Below, piece after piece: positions 55,662 through 63,656 of a stretch of 64,000 nt of DNA. The number at the start of each line of letters is the position of its first letter. Position 1 is the stretch's first letter. The position numbers and the translations under genes are program-made. The notes under the pieces were generated by a model. That model saw only the letters and a list, made by a program, of their open reading frames with translations, was not told where the DNA came from and ran no database searches. The stretch comes from Phyllobacterium bourgognense (GTDB lineage: Bacteria > Pseudomonadota > Alphaproteobacteria > Rhizobiales > Rhizobiaceae): the NCBI RefSeq assembly GCF_003337575.1, contig NZ_QPJM01000001.1, positions 558,001 to 622,000 on the forward strand, in the 5' to 3' direction.

Positions 55662-55919
55662 CTATCGGACCTGCCGGCCGGAGAGCACTCTTAGCCAGGG
55701 TGCCAGGTGGAAGGCGCTCATCAGGAGATACATCGCCGCCATGCCAGTGAGTGGCGAGGAGCCCATGCACAGCATGGCCGCATCGCCAGCCTGAAGACAG
55801 GAGAGCAGTCCCATCGCGGCGAAGGTGGGTGCGGCAGCGAGGCATAGCCAGTCGGCGATGCTGAGGGTGGCGGTGTTTTCGGAGGGCATGCTGCCCGGTC
55901 GAGAATGGATATCGCTCAT
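55662..55919 (-). CDS. Small membrane protein of the DUF899 block
   Basis: An 85-residue protein with two hydrophobic helices (LSIADWLCLAAAPTFAAMGL; GMAAMYLLMSAFHLAPWL) and a short cytosolic-like start MSDIHSRPGSMPSENTATLS. The ATG at 55919 gives the only reasonable start. It lies downstream of the DUF899 gene, in the same direction, with about 85 bases between, so it is likely on the same transcript. The C terminus (LSGRQVR) ends close to the left edge of the GC-rich block. No family assigned. Confidence 0.6.
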   Translation of the reverse strand: MSDIHSRPGSMPSENTATLSIADWLCLAAAPTFAAMGLLSCLQAGDAAMLCMGSSPLTGMAAMYLLMSAFHLAPWLRVLSGRQVR

Positions 55920-56004
55920 GGTCTTAATCCCTTGATGATTACGCCAGCCAGGACTGGTTCCTCGCCCCTGGTGAGTGGGGAGAGGAACCCAAGCTGGATA
56001 GCCG

Positions 56005-56757
56005 TTACTGCTCACCCTTATCCCTGAACGCCGCCTCGCCGGCGGCCGACACTTGTTCCCATGTCTTGTCGGCCCCGGCGTCGTAATTGTCGTGCCAGTT
56101 CCACCAGGAGTAGAGCGGGGTCTGCGGATAGCCTTCGGGCGAATCCTCCCAGATTTCCTGGCGGCCAAGCGGCGTCGCGTCGAGATAGCTCCAGACGGTG
56201 CCCATCGCCTCGTCGCCCCGGCTGTTGATGAAATAGGTGCGGAAGATGCGGTCGCCATTACGGATGAACACGTTGTGGCCGTGCCATTCGTCGACGCCGA
56301 AGTCTTTGTCGAAACTGTCCGTGATGGTGTACCACGGCATCTCCCAGCCCATCCGCTGCTTCAGCCGCGTAATGTCAGCCTGCGGGGCGCGCGAGGCGTA
56401 GGCAAGCGTGGTATTGCGGGCGTTGAGATGGGCGAGGTGACCGACCTGATCGGCGCCGAGCGAACAGCCGCGGCAGGCATGCTCGGGCCAGCCATACACG
56501 CCGGGCTCGAAGAAGGCGCGGTAGACGATCAGCTGGCGGCGGCCTTCGAACAGATCGAGCAGGCTCGCCTTGCCATTCGGCCCCTCGAACACATAGGCCT
56601 TGTCGACTTCCATCCACGGCATGCGCCGACGCTCGGCGGCCAGCGCATCCTTGGCGCGCAGCGTTGCCTTCTCCTTCACCAACATCTGTTCGCGGGCGGC
56701 TTCCCAGTTCTGCCTTGAAACGATCGGCGGGGTCTTCATTGCGGTGTGCTCGATCAT
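56005..56757 (-). CDS. DUF899-family thioredoxin-fold protein
   Basis: A 250-residue protein of the DUF899 (AhpC/TSA-like) group. The start has MKTPPIVSRQNWEAAREQML, then RRRMPWMEVDKAYVFEGPNG, and the key CRGCS in HACRGCSLGADQVGHL, whose two cysteines stand where a thioredoxin-type active site would be. Its reaction is unknown; a redox role is inferred. The gene is divergent from the HTH gene. Its GC content is well above that of the flanking genes, as expected of transferred DNA. An in-frame ATG six codons down is also possible. Confidence 0.88.
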   Translation of the reverse strand: MIEHTAMKTPPIVSRQNWEAAREQMLVKEKATLRAKDALAAERRRMPWMEVDKAYVFEGPNGKASLLDLFEGRRQLIVYRAFFEPGVYGWPEHACRGCSLGADQVGHLAHLNARNTTLAYASRAPQADITRLKQRMGWEMPWYTITDSFDKDFGVDEWHGHNVFIRNGDRIFRTYFINSRGDEAMGTVWSYLDATPLGRQEIWEDSPEGYPQTPLYSWWNWHDNYDAGADKTWEQVSAAGEAAFRDKGEQ

Positions 56758-57116
56758 TGGTCGTCTCCTTTGCTAGTCTGTTGTTGCTTACTATGAGCTA
56801 GAATAGGGCGGTGAAACGCAGGGGTGGGAGTTACAAGTGTGACGGGATTTGAAGGACCCGGCCCGCCGCAGCAGGGATGGCGCATCCGCTCAGCGTGCTC
56901 GGCGGCGTCGTTCGTCGCGTGGAGAGGCAAATTGTCGGAGTCAGGCATGTCAGTTATCCCTTATGAGATCCTTAATATTGACACCTGAGATGCTCAGGGG
57001 TTGCCAATGCGGATATTGGCGTCAACGATGACCACAGCGGCTTGCTGGTTGACGGCCATGACTTACGTTATGGCGCGCAGTGCTGGGGGGGGAGTAACAA
57101 GTGTGACGGGATTTGA
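56758..57116. promoter_or_regulatory. Divergent control region with a repeated motif
   Basis: Gene-free stretch between DUF899 and HTH starts. Two near-identical copies occur: GGGAGTTACAAGTGTGACGG at 56826 onward and GGGAGTAACAAGTGTGACGG at 57090 onward, each followed by GATTTGAA and GGAC or TGGAC; they differ at one of 28 bases. The second runs directly into the HTH start codon. Between them is a weak TTGACA at 56977 and a short CCTGA/TCAGG stem, but no full promoter is evident. A - strand frame at 56754-56948 lacks a ribosome binding site and is not counted as a gene. Confidence 0.55.
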
Positions 57117-58337
57117 ATGGACTCGCTGATCACCGCGGCGGCACTGGCACTGGCCGCGGGCGATCCGCTCGGCGCGCTCGATCGCGTCGCCTTACGCGAA
57201 GACCCGCCGGCGCTGGCGCTGCGCGGCATTGCGATGGCGCAGCTCGGCGACCTCGATCGTGCCAAGACGCTGCTGCGGCGGGCCGCGCGTGGCTTCGGCC
57301 CGAAGGAGGCGGTAGCGCGTGCCAGATGCGTGGTCGCCGAAGCGGAGATAGCGCTAGTCTCGCGTGACCTTGGCTGGCCCGCCAAGATTTTGGACGCGGC
57401 GCGGGCGACGCTGGAAAAGCATGGCGACCGGCTGAACGCCGCGCATGCCGGCCACCTCAAGGTGCGGCGCCTGCTGCTGATCGGCCGTCTGGACGAGGCC
57501 GAAGATGTGCTGGCCGGGCTCGATCCGATGCCGCTTCCGCCGGCTTCGAGAGCCGCGCACGAACTCGCCGTCGCCGGCATCGCTATGCGGCGCCTCAGGA
57601 CGAAGCCGGCGCGCAGGGCGTTGGAGTGGGCAAGCCACGCCGCCCGCCGCGCCGGCATTCCGGGTCTTATCGCGGAGGTCGACAGCGCATTCCTGGCGCT
57701 GGATACGCCGGCGGCGCGGCTGATCACGGGTGGTGAGCAGCGACCCTTGCTGCTCGAGGAGGTCGAGGCGCTGCAGGCGTCGCCGGCGCTGGTGGTCGAT
57801 AGCTTCCGCTATGTCATGCGCAAGCAGCAAGCAATCGTCTCGCTGGCAACGCGCCCGGTGCTGTTCGCGTTGGCACGCATGCTGGCCGAAGCGTGGCCGG
57901 GCGATGTGTCGAGGGCGAGGCTGATCGCCGAAGCCTTCGGCGGCAGGCACGCCGATGAATCGCACCGGGCGCGGCTCAGGGTCGAGATCGGCCGGCTGCG
58001 CGCCGAGCTGCGGGGGTTGGCCGATATTGGCGCGACCAGCCAAGGATTCGCGCTGGCGCCGCGCGAGGCACGCGACGTGGTGGTGCTGGCGCGGCCGATC
58101 GAGGAGCGGCATGCGGCGGTGCTGGCCTTTCTCGCCGACGGTGAATCCTGGGCAAGTTCGGCGCTGGCGCTGGCGCTTGGCACCGGCCAGCGCAGCGTAC
58201 AACGGGCTCTGGTGCAGCTTAGCGAGGCCGGCAAGGTGCAGTTTTTCGGGCACGGACGGGCGCGCCGCTGGATGACGCCGCCTGTGGTGGGATTCACGAC
58301 CACCTTGTTACTCCCGGCACCGCTGCCGAACGGTTAG
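57117..58337 (+). CDS. Helix-turn-helix regulator-like protein
   Basis: A 406-residue, alanine- and arginine-rich cytosolic protein. The first two-thirds is a run of helices resembling TPR-like repeats (LAAGDPLGALDRVALREDPP; QLGDLDRAKTLLRRAA); from about residue 245 a winged-helix part is seen (LAEAWPGDVSRARLIAEAFG and LRVEIGRLRAELRGLADIGA), and the last part (SSALALALGTGQRSVQRALV) looks like a second helix-turn-helix. It is divergent from DUF899 and upstream of the beta-propeller gene, and may control both. Its own C-terminal codons carry an inverted relative of the repeated motif. Confidence 0.7.
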   Translation: MDSLITAAALALAAGDPLGALDRVALREDPPALALRGIAMAQLGDLDRAKTLLRRAARGFGPKEAVARARCVVAEAEIALVSRDLGWPAKILDAARATLEKHGDRLNAAHAGHLKVRRLLLIGRLDEAEDVLAGLDPMPLPPASRAAHELAVAGIAMRRLRTKPARRALEWASHAARRAGIPGLIAEVDSAFLALDTPAARLITGGEQRPLLLEEVEALQASPALVVDSFRYVMRKQQAIVSLATRPVLFALARMLAEAWPGDVSRARLIAEAFGGRHADESHRARLRVEIGRLRAELRGLADIGATSQGFALAPREARDVVVLARPIEERHAAVLAFLADGESWASSALALALGTGQRSVQRALVQLSEAGKVQFFGHGRARRWMTPPVVGFTTTLLLPAPLPNG

Positions 58338-58373
58338 TAAAGGACATCAGACCATCTCAGTGAGGATAGAGAC

Positions 58374-59006
58374 ATGAAACAGTCAACAGCCGAAATCCTG
58401 CGCGAATACGGACCCTTTCCGGATGTGGAGAGGGTGCATGGGGTGAGCTTTGATGGCAACAACGTCTGGTTTGCTTCGGGTGAGAAGCTGAACGCGTTCG
58501 ATCCGGCAAACGGGCAGGCGCAGCGCTCTATCGATGTCGCGGCGCATGCCGGCACCGCCTATGACGGCCAGCATTTCTTCCAGCTTGCCAACGACCGGAT
58601 CCAGAAGATCGACCCCGACACCGGGCGGGTTCTGGCGACCATCCCGGCACCCGGCGGCGGTGGTGATTCCGGACTCACCTGGGCCGAAGGGACGCTCTGG
58701 GTGGGACAATACCGCGAGCGCAAGATCCACCAGATCAACCCGGAGACCGGGGCAATCTTGCGCACGATCGAATCCAACCGTTTCGTCACCGGGGTAACAT
58801 GGGTCGACGGCGAGCTATGGCACGCCACTTGGGAAGGCGAGCAGAGCGATCTGCGCCGCGTCGATCCGCAATCGGGCAAGGTTCTCGAGAAGCTGGACAT
58901 GCCGGCCGGCATGGGCGTGTCGGGGCTGGAATCCGATGGCGGCGACCGCCTCTATTGCGGCAGCACATCGGCCGGGGTGGTGCGGGCGGTGCGTCGGCCG
59001 CGGTGA
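58374..59006 (+). CDS. Beta-propeller protein (Vgb/glutamine cyclotransferase-like)
   Basis: A 210-residue protein without signal peptide, built of repeating units such as VSFDGNNVWFASGEKLNAFD, FFQLANDRIQKIDPDTGRVL, GTLWVGQYRERKIHQINPET and ELWHATWEGEQSDLRRVDPQ. These are blades of a beta-propeller of the Vgb/YncE or glutaminyl cyclotransferase-like type; length is short for a full propeller. Enzymatic role unknown. It lies 36 bases after the HTH gene and ends the GC-rich block, with a decayed gene next. Confidence 0.75.
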   Translation: MKQSTAEILREYGPFPDVERVHGVSFDGNNVWFASGEKLNAFDPANGQAQRSIDVAAHAGTAYDGQHFFQLANDRIQKIDPDTGRVLATIPAPGGGGDSGLTWAEGTLWVGQYRERKIHQINPETGAILRTIESNRFVTGVTWVDGELWHATWEGEQSDLRRVDPQSGKVLEKLDMPAGMGVSGLESDGGDRLYCGSTSAGVVRAVRRPR

Positions 59007-59149
59007 GGCCGCGGCTGACGGCTCGATCACTTTGTCGAACCTGGATCGGCTGCGCACCGGGCCGACCGTCCGGACCCGCTTTGCAAAAGACCTCATACTC
59101 GGCAATACGACGAGATTTGGTAGGTGTGGAGGGATGCTAATGAGATTTG

Positions 59150-59516
59150 CGCGCAATGGGGCCATGGAACTGGGCCAATTTCTTGGAGCCACTCGGCGTG
59201 GCGACGCTTCGAATTCACAGCTATACTGCTCGCGGTTACAGCGAAATCTACACAGATCAGTCGCGGGTCGGCGAGTTCAATCCTATCTACGACGTCTACA
59301 GGGCGGTGGACCTGCTTGCGGCCGATCTACGCCTTGATGCAGACGGCATCGCCATAATGGGCTTTTCGCGGGTGGATTGCTTGCCCTACGCCAGCCTCAG
59401 CCGCTTCCATGCCCTTTACGGTCCCAAGCGCGGAGGTATCGCCGCGCTGCCGCGACTATGTCGAAAGTCTCACAGCGGCTGGCCACGATGTCCTTCCTTC
59501 CTTTGGCGTACTGTAA
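59150..59516 (+). pseudogene. Dienelactone-hydrolase-like gene remnant
   Basis: One frame reads WANFLEPLGVATLRIHSYTA, then YTDQSRVGEFNPIYDVYRAV, DLLAADLRLDADGIAIMGFS and FHALYGPKRG, the middle of an alpha/beta hydrolase of the dienelactone hydrolase family. A second frame from 59448 reads CRDYVESLTAAGHDVLPSFG to a stop at 59514, the C-terminal part. The catalytic-Ser elbow is damaged (GFSRVD where GFSRGG is usual), the segment between the parts is missing, and no N terminus is seen. It is a decayed gene. Confidence 0.75.
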
Positions 59517-59571
59517 TTACCTGGCAGAATGATTATGGTGCCATCTTTCGGTATCGATCAGGCTGAGGGCA

Positions 59572-60792
59572 ATGCACAATCTATCGCGAACCGCTCTGTC
59601 AGCCTTGACGGGGTGCGGAGAGGGTCAGCTTCTACAATTTGAGGCGGCTGGCATAATTGGGAGAAAAACGGATTATCTCCTTGAAGACGCGGACAGGATT
59701 CGCGTTGCACTTGCCTTGCATGAAGCGGGCATACCCCTAGACACCTTAGCCAAAGCAATTCGAAACAAGGTATTCGCGCTTGACTTTGCTGCGCAGACTA
59801 TGTTCGACCCGGTCTATCTCTCGACGACATCGATGGAGAGGGAGCTCGAGGGTTTGGATGTCACTCCTACGACACTGAATAATCTGAGGGCTGCCGCGGG
59901 CCTTCCTCGTTTGTCAGCAGAGCAGGCTCTGCGCGAGGACGATGTCGAGCTGCTCAAACTCATTGCTGAATGCCGCCGACTAGGCATTTCCGACTTGGCA
60001 ATGACGAGAGTATTGCGGGCTTTTGGACAATCTACACACCGCGTTGTGGAAACAATGCGCGATTTGTTCCGCAGTGAAGTCGAGGAGAGAATGCTGAATG
60101 CTGGAATTTCACACTTTGAGATGCTTTCTGCTGCAGCTGCCAAACGACTCGAGCTGCAACGGATCGGGTTTAGGGTATTATTCATGCTCCAGCGTCGCCT
60201 GCTGGAAGAGTCGGTCTTCGACAATATTGTCTCACGTATTCAAGAAGCTCTTTGCGAGAGCGGTTTGGAAACACGGCCCGATGTCGATTTACCAACCGTT
60301 GCTTTCGCTGACCTTTGTGGTTTCACTAAACTGACGCACGAACTTGGGGACCTGAAGGCAGCCGAACAGGCAGCTCACTTTGAAGCCTTTGCACAGCAAA
60401 TTGTCTCTCCTGTTGGTGGTAGATTGGTTAAGGTCCTCGGAGACGGCGTGATGATACTTTTCCCGGAACCAACATCAGGGCTGAGCGCCTGTCTTAGATT
60501 GGTGGAATCGGCCGAAAAAGCCGGCCTCCTGCCGGTGCGCGTCGGCTTGGCCACAGGCCAGGTTGTGCCGCGAGACGGTGACATTTTTGGGCAAACGGTG
60601 AATTTGGCCGCGCGGATTTCCAGCATTGCAAATCCCGCGCAAGTAGTCGTTTCCGAAAGTGCTATGGCTGCCGTCGCTACCGGCAATCCGGGAATGTTTA
60701 ATTTCACGGCCATGGAACCTACCCTTCTAAAGGGTTTGCCAGGTTGCTTTTGCTTGTTTTCGGCCGACAATCCCATTCCTTGTCGCCACTGA
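59572..60792 (+). CDS. Class III adenylate/guanylate cyclase with MerR-like N terminus
   Basis: A 406-residue cyclase. The N-terminal part (residues about 5-60) resembles a MerR-type winged helix (TALSALTGCGEGQLLQFEAA, LHEAGIPLDTLAKAI), followed by a long helical linker. The catalytic domain has both metal aspartates, Asp247 (AFADLCGFT) and Asp291 (VLGDGVMI), a Lys in RLVKVLG, and NLAAR in GQTVNLAARISSI, so it appears active. The signal is unknown. A GAGGG stands only three bases ahead of the ATG, close for a ribosome binding site. It lies between two decayed genes. Confidence 0.88.
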   Translation: MHNLSRTALSALTGCGEGQLLQFEAAGIIGRKTDYLLEDADRIRVALALHEAGIPLDTLAKAIRNKVFALDFAAQTMFDPVYLSTTSMERELEGLDVTPTTLNNLRAAAGLPRLSAEQALREDDVELLKLIAECRRLGISDLAMTRVLRAFGQSTHRVVETMRDLFRSEVEERMLNAGISHFEMLSAAAAKRLELQRIGFRVLFMLQRRLLEESVFDNIVSRIQEALCESGLETRPDVDLPTVAFADLCGFTKLTHELGDLKAAEQAAHFEAFAQQIVSPVGGRLVKVLGDGVMILFPEPTSGLSACLRLVESAEKAGLLPVRVGLATGQVVPRDGDIFGQTVNLAARISSIANPAQVVVSESAMAAVATGNPGMFNFTAMEPTLLKGLPGCFCLFSADNPIPCRH

Positions 60793-60871
60793 GTACCAAA
60801 CAGCCTGATGTTTTGGTATGTGCTCCGAAAATCGCATAACCTCTGGAACCGCGATGTAAGAATGCCGTAAT

Positions 60872-61170
60872 TCAGGCCTTCGGTGGTTCGTATCTTTTCG
60901 TCGTGGCCAGCAACAGCACTGCTTGCACGCGCCCTTCCAAAATTTGCACTGCCACGATCTCGTCAGTAACCGCTCGTGCAAGCTTTCCGACGCAGCTCCA
61001 GGACAGCACAGCCTTCCGACGCTCAGTGGGATCGCAAGCTCGGCACCAAACTTCGTCGCCTGATTGAAGGCACGACGCGCAAGAGCCTGTCCAGAGATAC
61101 CAGTTGGGAAGTCGAGATAATTTTCGATCCGGGCGGATGCGCCCGCATGGCCGCCGAAAGGCTCAGACAC
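60872..61170 (-). pseudogene. Thioredoxin-reductase-like FAD oxidoreductase remnant
   Basis: On the - strand one frame reads GGHAGASARIENYLDFPTGI, SGQALARRAFNQATKFGAEL and AIPLSVGRL, matching the middle of TrxB-like FAD oxidoreductases (GGQAG, RIENYLGFPTGISG, KFGAE). Downstream the match continues in another frame (ILEGRVQAVLLLATTKRYEP), so there is a frameshift near 60960. Neither the N-terminal FAD fold nor the C-terminal part is present. The rest of the gene-free stretch 60793-61429 holds no supported gene; a short - strand frame at 61023-61307 has a hydrophobic start and cannot be judged. Confidence 0.7.
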
Positions 61171-61429
61171 CCGCCTCGGTATTTATCTCGTAGTGGCAAT
61201 CGTCGTCTTCCTGATCGCATAGGCGAAACAGCACTTCTTTCGAAGTAAATGTCAAAAAGTATCAGTGCTGTGGCCACCACCGGCGGCACGATCACGCGGT
61301 TTTGCATTTTCTGCGCATTGTCGCCGTCAAGACCTTATAATTCATCCTTGGATAAGCCACATGTAGTCCGAACTTTTGATGGGGCTAAACACACAAGTTT
61401 TTTCAGACTCAGATCAATGGAGCGTGGTC

Positions 61430-62668
61430 ATGCAGCCTTTAGTAAATTTGGCATCGGCGGATGACAGCGGCGCCTGGCCGACGAAAAGAAGAAAAGTTCT
61501 CGACTGGCTGATGATGGAAACCCAGAACGAACGTTTCATTGACAACATCTTTGTAGAGTTGTGCGAAAGGTTACTAGATGCCGGCGTCCCCATTGGCCGG
61601 GCAACGCTCCACTTTGCTATCCAGCATCCTCAATGGTTCGGTGCCCGAATCTTGTGGCATAAGGGGATCACGGAGGCGAAAATCGACACATTTGAACACG
61701 GTGTTGAAGAGACTGCAGAATATCTTGAAAGTCCGGTATATGAGATCAGAAGGGGGGCAAGCGAGTTGCGGCAACGTATCGATGACGGTACCCAGGCCGC
61801 ATCGCGCTATCCACTCTGGCGGCAGCTGGGTAGCGAGGGCCTTACAGATTATGTTGCGTGGCCGCTGATCCATACTCAGGGCAAGCGGCACGTGGTCAGC
61901 TTCGTCAGTGACAAGCCGCAAGGATTCAGCCAGGAACACTTGGTCTTGTTTGCTGACGTTTTGCCTGCGCTGGCTCTCGTCAGTGAGATCAGACTCAAGA
62001 ACCGCCTGGCGCGCACGTTGTTGGAAACCTACGTTGGACCACACGCGAGCGAACAGATACTCGCCGGCGCTACCAGCCGTGGCAGCGGATCGACCGTGGA
62101 AGCAGCGATTTTGATCTGCGATCTACGCAATTTCACTGCCATATCGGACGCCTGGCCACGCGACGACGTGATCGAGCTTCTAAATGGCTATTTCGACGCG
62201 ATGTCCGAGCCCATTGAGAAGCATGGCGGGGAAATTCTCAAATTCATGGGCGACGGACTTCTGGCGATTTTTCCGCTCAGCAAGTCCACAGCATGCGCCG
62301 ATCTTCTCAAGGCGATCAGCGAAGCACAAACAGCGGTCACCGCATTGAATAAAGAGAATTCTGCAGGGGGGCGCGAACCGCTGGCATACGGCATCGGTGT
62401 CCACGTAGGAGATGTAATGTACGGCAATATCGGCTCGCGATCGCGGCTTGACTTCACTGTCATTGGGCCAGCTGTCAACATTGCGTCACGCCTCGAGAGT
62501 CTTACCAAGCAGATAGGACATTCCGTTCTGCTCTCGGAGGCTTTCGTGAAGTTGGCCGGGGTTGAAACCCAAGTGAAGAGCTTGGGGTCCTATATGCTCA
62601 AAGGCCTTGAAAGACCAATCGGTGTGTTTGGAATTCCCACTGACCAAACAGAAAATATGGAAGCTTAG
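61430..62668 (+). CDS. Class III adenylate/guanylate cyclase with N-terminal sensor-like part
   Basis: A 412-residue cyclase from the ATG at 61430, which has GGAG seven bases ahead; ATG at 61379 is possible but lacks one. The N-terminal 200 residues (NERFIDNIFVELCERLLDAG, ILWHKGITEAKIDTFEHG) resemble the putative sensor part found in many rhizobial cyclases. The catalytic domain has Asp231 (CDLRNFT), Asp275 (FMGDGLLAIF), Lys in ILKFMG, LDFTVIG, and NIASR, all intact, so it should make cAMP or cGMP. It follows the decayed oxidoreductase gene and differs from the upstream cyclase in its front half. Confidence 0.92.
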   Translation: MQPLVNLASADDSGAWPTKRRKVLDWLMMETQNERFIDNIFVELCERLLDAGVPIGRATLHFAIQHPQWFGARILWHKGITEAKIDTFEHGVEETAEYLESPVYEIRRGASELRQRIDDGTQAASRYPLWRQLGSEGLTDYVAWPLIHTQGKRHVVSFVSDKPQGFSQEHLVLFADVLPALALVSEIRLKNRLARTLLETYVGPHASEQILAGATSRGSGSTVEAAILICDLRNFTAISDAWPRDDVIELLNGYFDAMSEPIEKHGGEILKFMGDGLLAIFPLSKSTACADLLKAISEAQTAVTALNKENSAGGREPLAYGIGVHVGDVMYGNIGSRSRLDFTVIGPAVNIASRLESLTKQIGHSVLLSEAFVKLAGVETQVKSLGSYMLKGLERPIGVFGIPTDQTENMEA

Positions 62669-62804
62669 GAGGTAAGGAAGTCGCTTCAACAGCAGCTTGC
62701 CGGTTGTGGCGCGGCGTTCCAATAAGGTTTCTATGCCACTGGGTGACGCGGTCGCGAAGCCGATTCTCGGATCGAAATTCGGACATCGATGGGCAGCGTT
62801 GCGT

Positions 62805-63656
62805 TTACGCCGCCGCGTCCCATCCATTGCGAATATGGCGATGGCCCTCGCGGTAGACCACTTCCGGCGTCTCGGCAAAGTCGCGCCAGACCTTCGTCGC
62901 GGCCGCAAGGTCCTTGAGCGCGCGGCCGAAGGCCTCGATCGTCAGCCAACCGTCGTAACCACTCGCGCGCAGTGCCCGGAACGTCTCCGCCCAGGGAATG
63001 TTGCCGCGCCCCGGTACGCCGCGATCGTTCTCCGAAATGTGGACGTGGACGATGCGGCCGCTGTTTCGCATGAAGGCGCCGATGGGATCGGCCTCCTCGA
63101 TATTGCTGTGGAAGGTGTCGTACATGGCGCGGATGTTCGGGTGCCCGACCGCGTCGACATGGGCCGCAAGGGCGTCCATCGTGTTAAACAGGTAACATTC
63201 AAAGCGGTTCAGCGCCTCAAGGCCGATCGTGACGCCGCGCTTTGCCGCGTGATCGCCGATCGTGCGTTGCGAGGAGACCGAGCGCTTGAGTTCCGCCGCT
63301 CTCGGCCCGTTTCCGGAAAATTGGCCGAGGGTTGAATGCAGGGGCCCGCTCAGCATTGGGGCGCCGAGCGCATCGCTGCAGTCGATTGCCCATTTCATGT
63401 ATTCGATGCCGCGTCTCCGGGCGCTGGCGTCGGGGGCGATCAGGTTCATTGAGGGGTCGCCCATGGCGGAAACGGCGGTCCGTTCCAGGCCGATCCGGTC
63501 CAGCAGGTCTCCCAGCCGGCGGTAGTCGTCGGGCATGCCCGAAAAGACCGGGATCTCGACGCCATCGAACCCCGTATCCTTGATGTCGCGCAACAGCCCT
63601 TCATGCTTCCGACCGACGCTCGTCGTCCAGAGGAACATACACATGCCGATCTTCAC
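62805..63656 (-). CDS. Sugar phosphate isomerase/epimerase-type TIM barrel protein
   Basis: A 283-residue protein of the xylose isomerase-like TIM-barrel superfamily. It begins MKIGMCMFLWTTSVGRKHEG, has GFDGVEIPVFSG near the front, and metal-type residues in IGLEALNRFECYL, AMYDTFHSNIEEADP, VHVHISENDRGVPGRG and LTIEAFG, fitting a D-tagatose/D-psicose 3-epimerase-like enzyme. Real substrate unknown. The start (ATG at 63656) follows AGGAGG four to five bases ahead. It faces the cyclase gene and probably belongs to a sugar-use cluster that continues outside the window. Confidence 0.88.
   Translation of the reverse strand: MKIGMCMFLWTTSVGRKHEGLLRDIKDTGFDGVEIPVFSGMPDDYRRLGDLLDRIGLERTAVSAMGDPSMNLIAPDASARRRGIEYMKWAIDCSDALGAPMLSGPLHSTLGQFSGNGPRAAELKRSVSSQRTIGDHAAKRGVTIGLEALNRFECYLFNTMDALAAHVDAVGHPNIRAMYDTFHSNIEEADPIGAFMRNSGRIVHVHISENDRGVPGRGNIPWAETFRALRASGYDGWLTIEAFGRALKDLAAATKVWRDFAETPEVVYREGHRHIRNGWDAAA

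Noticed and set aside
56754-56948. A - strand frame of 64 codons overlapping the DUF899 start
   Set aside because: No ribosome binding site; part of it lies in the repeated motif, and its composition is proline- and threonine-rich without pattern.
62697-62804. Opposite-strand stretch LLERRATTGKLLL, resembling the end of a quinone oxidoreductase
   Set aside because: The match is too short and there is no supporting sequence next to it.
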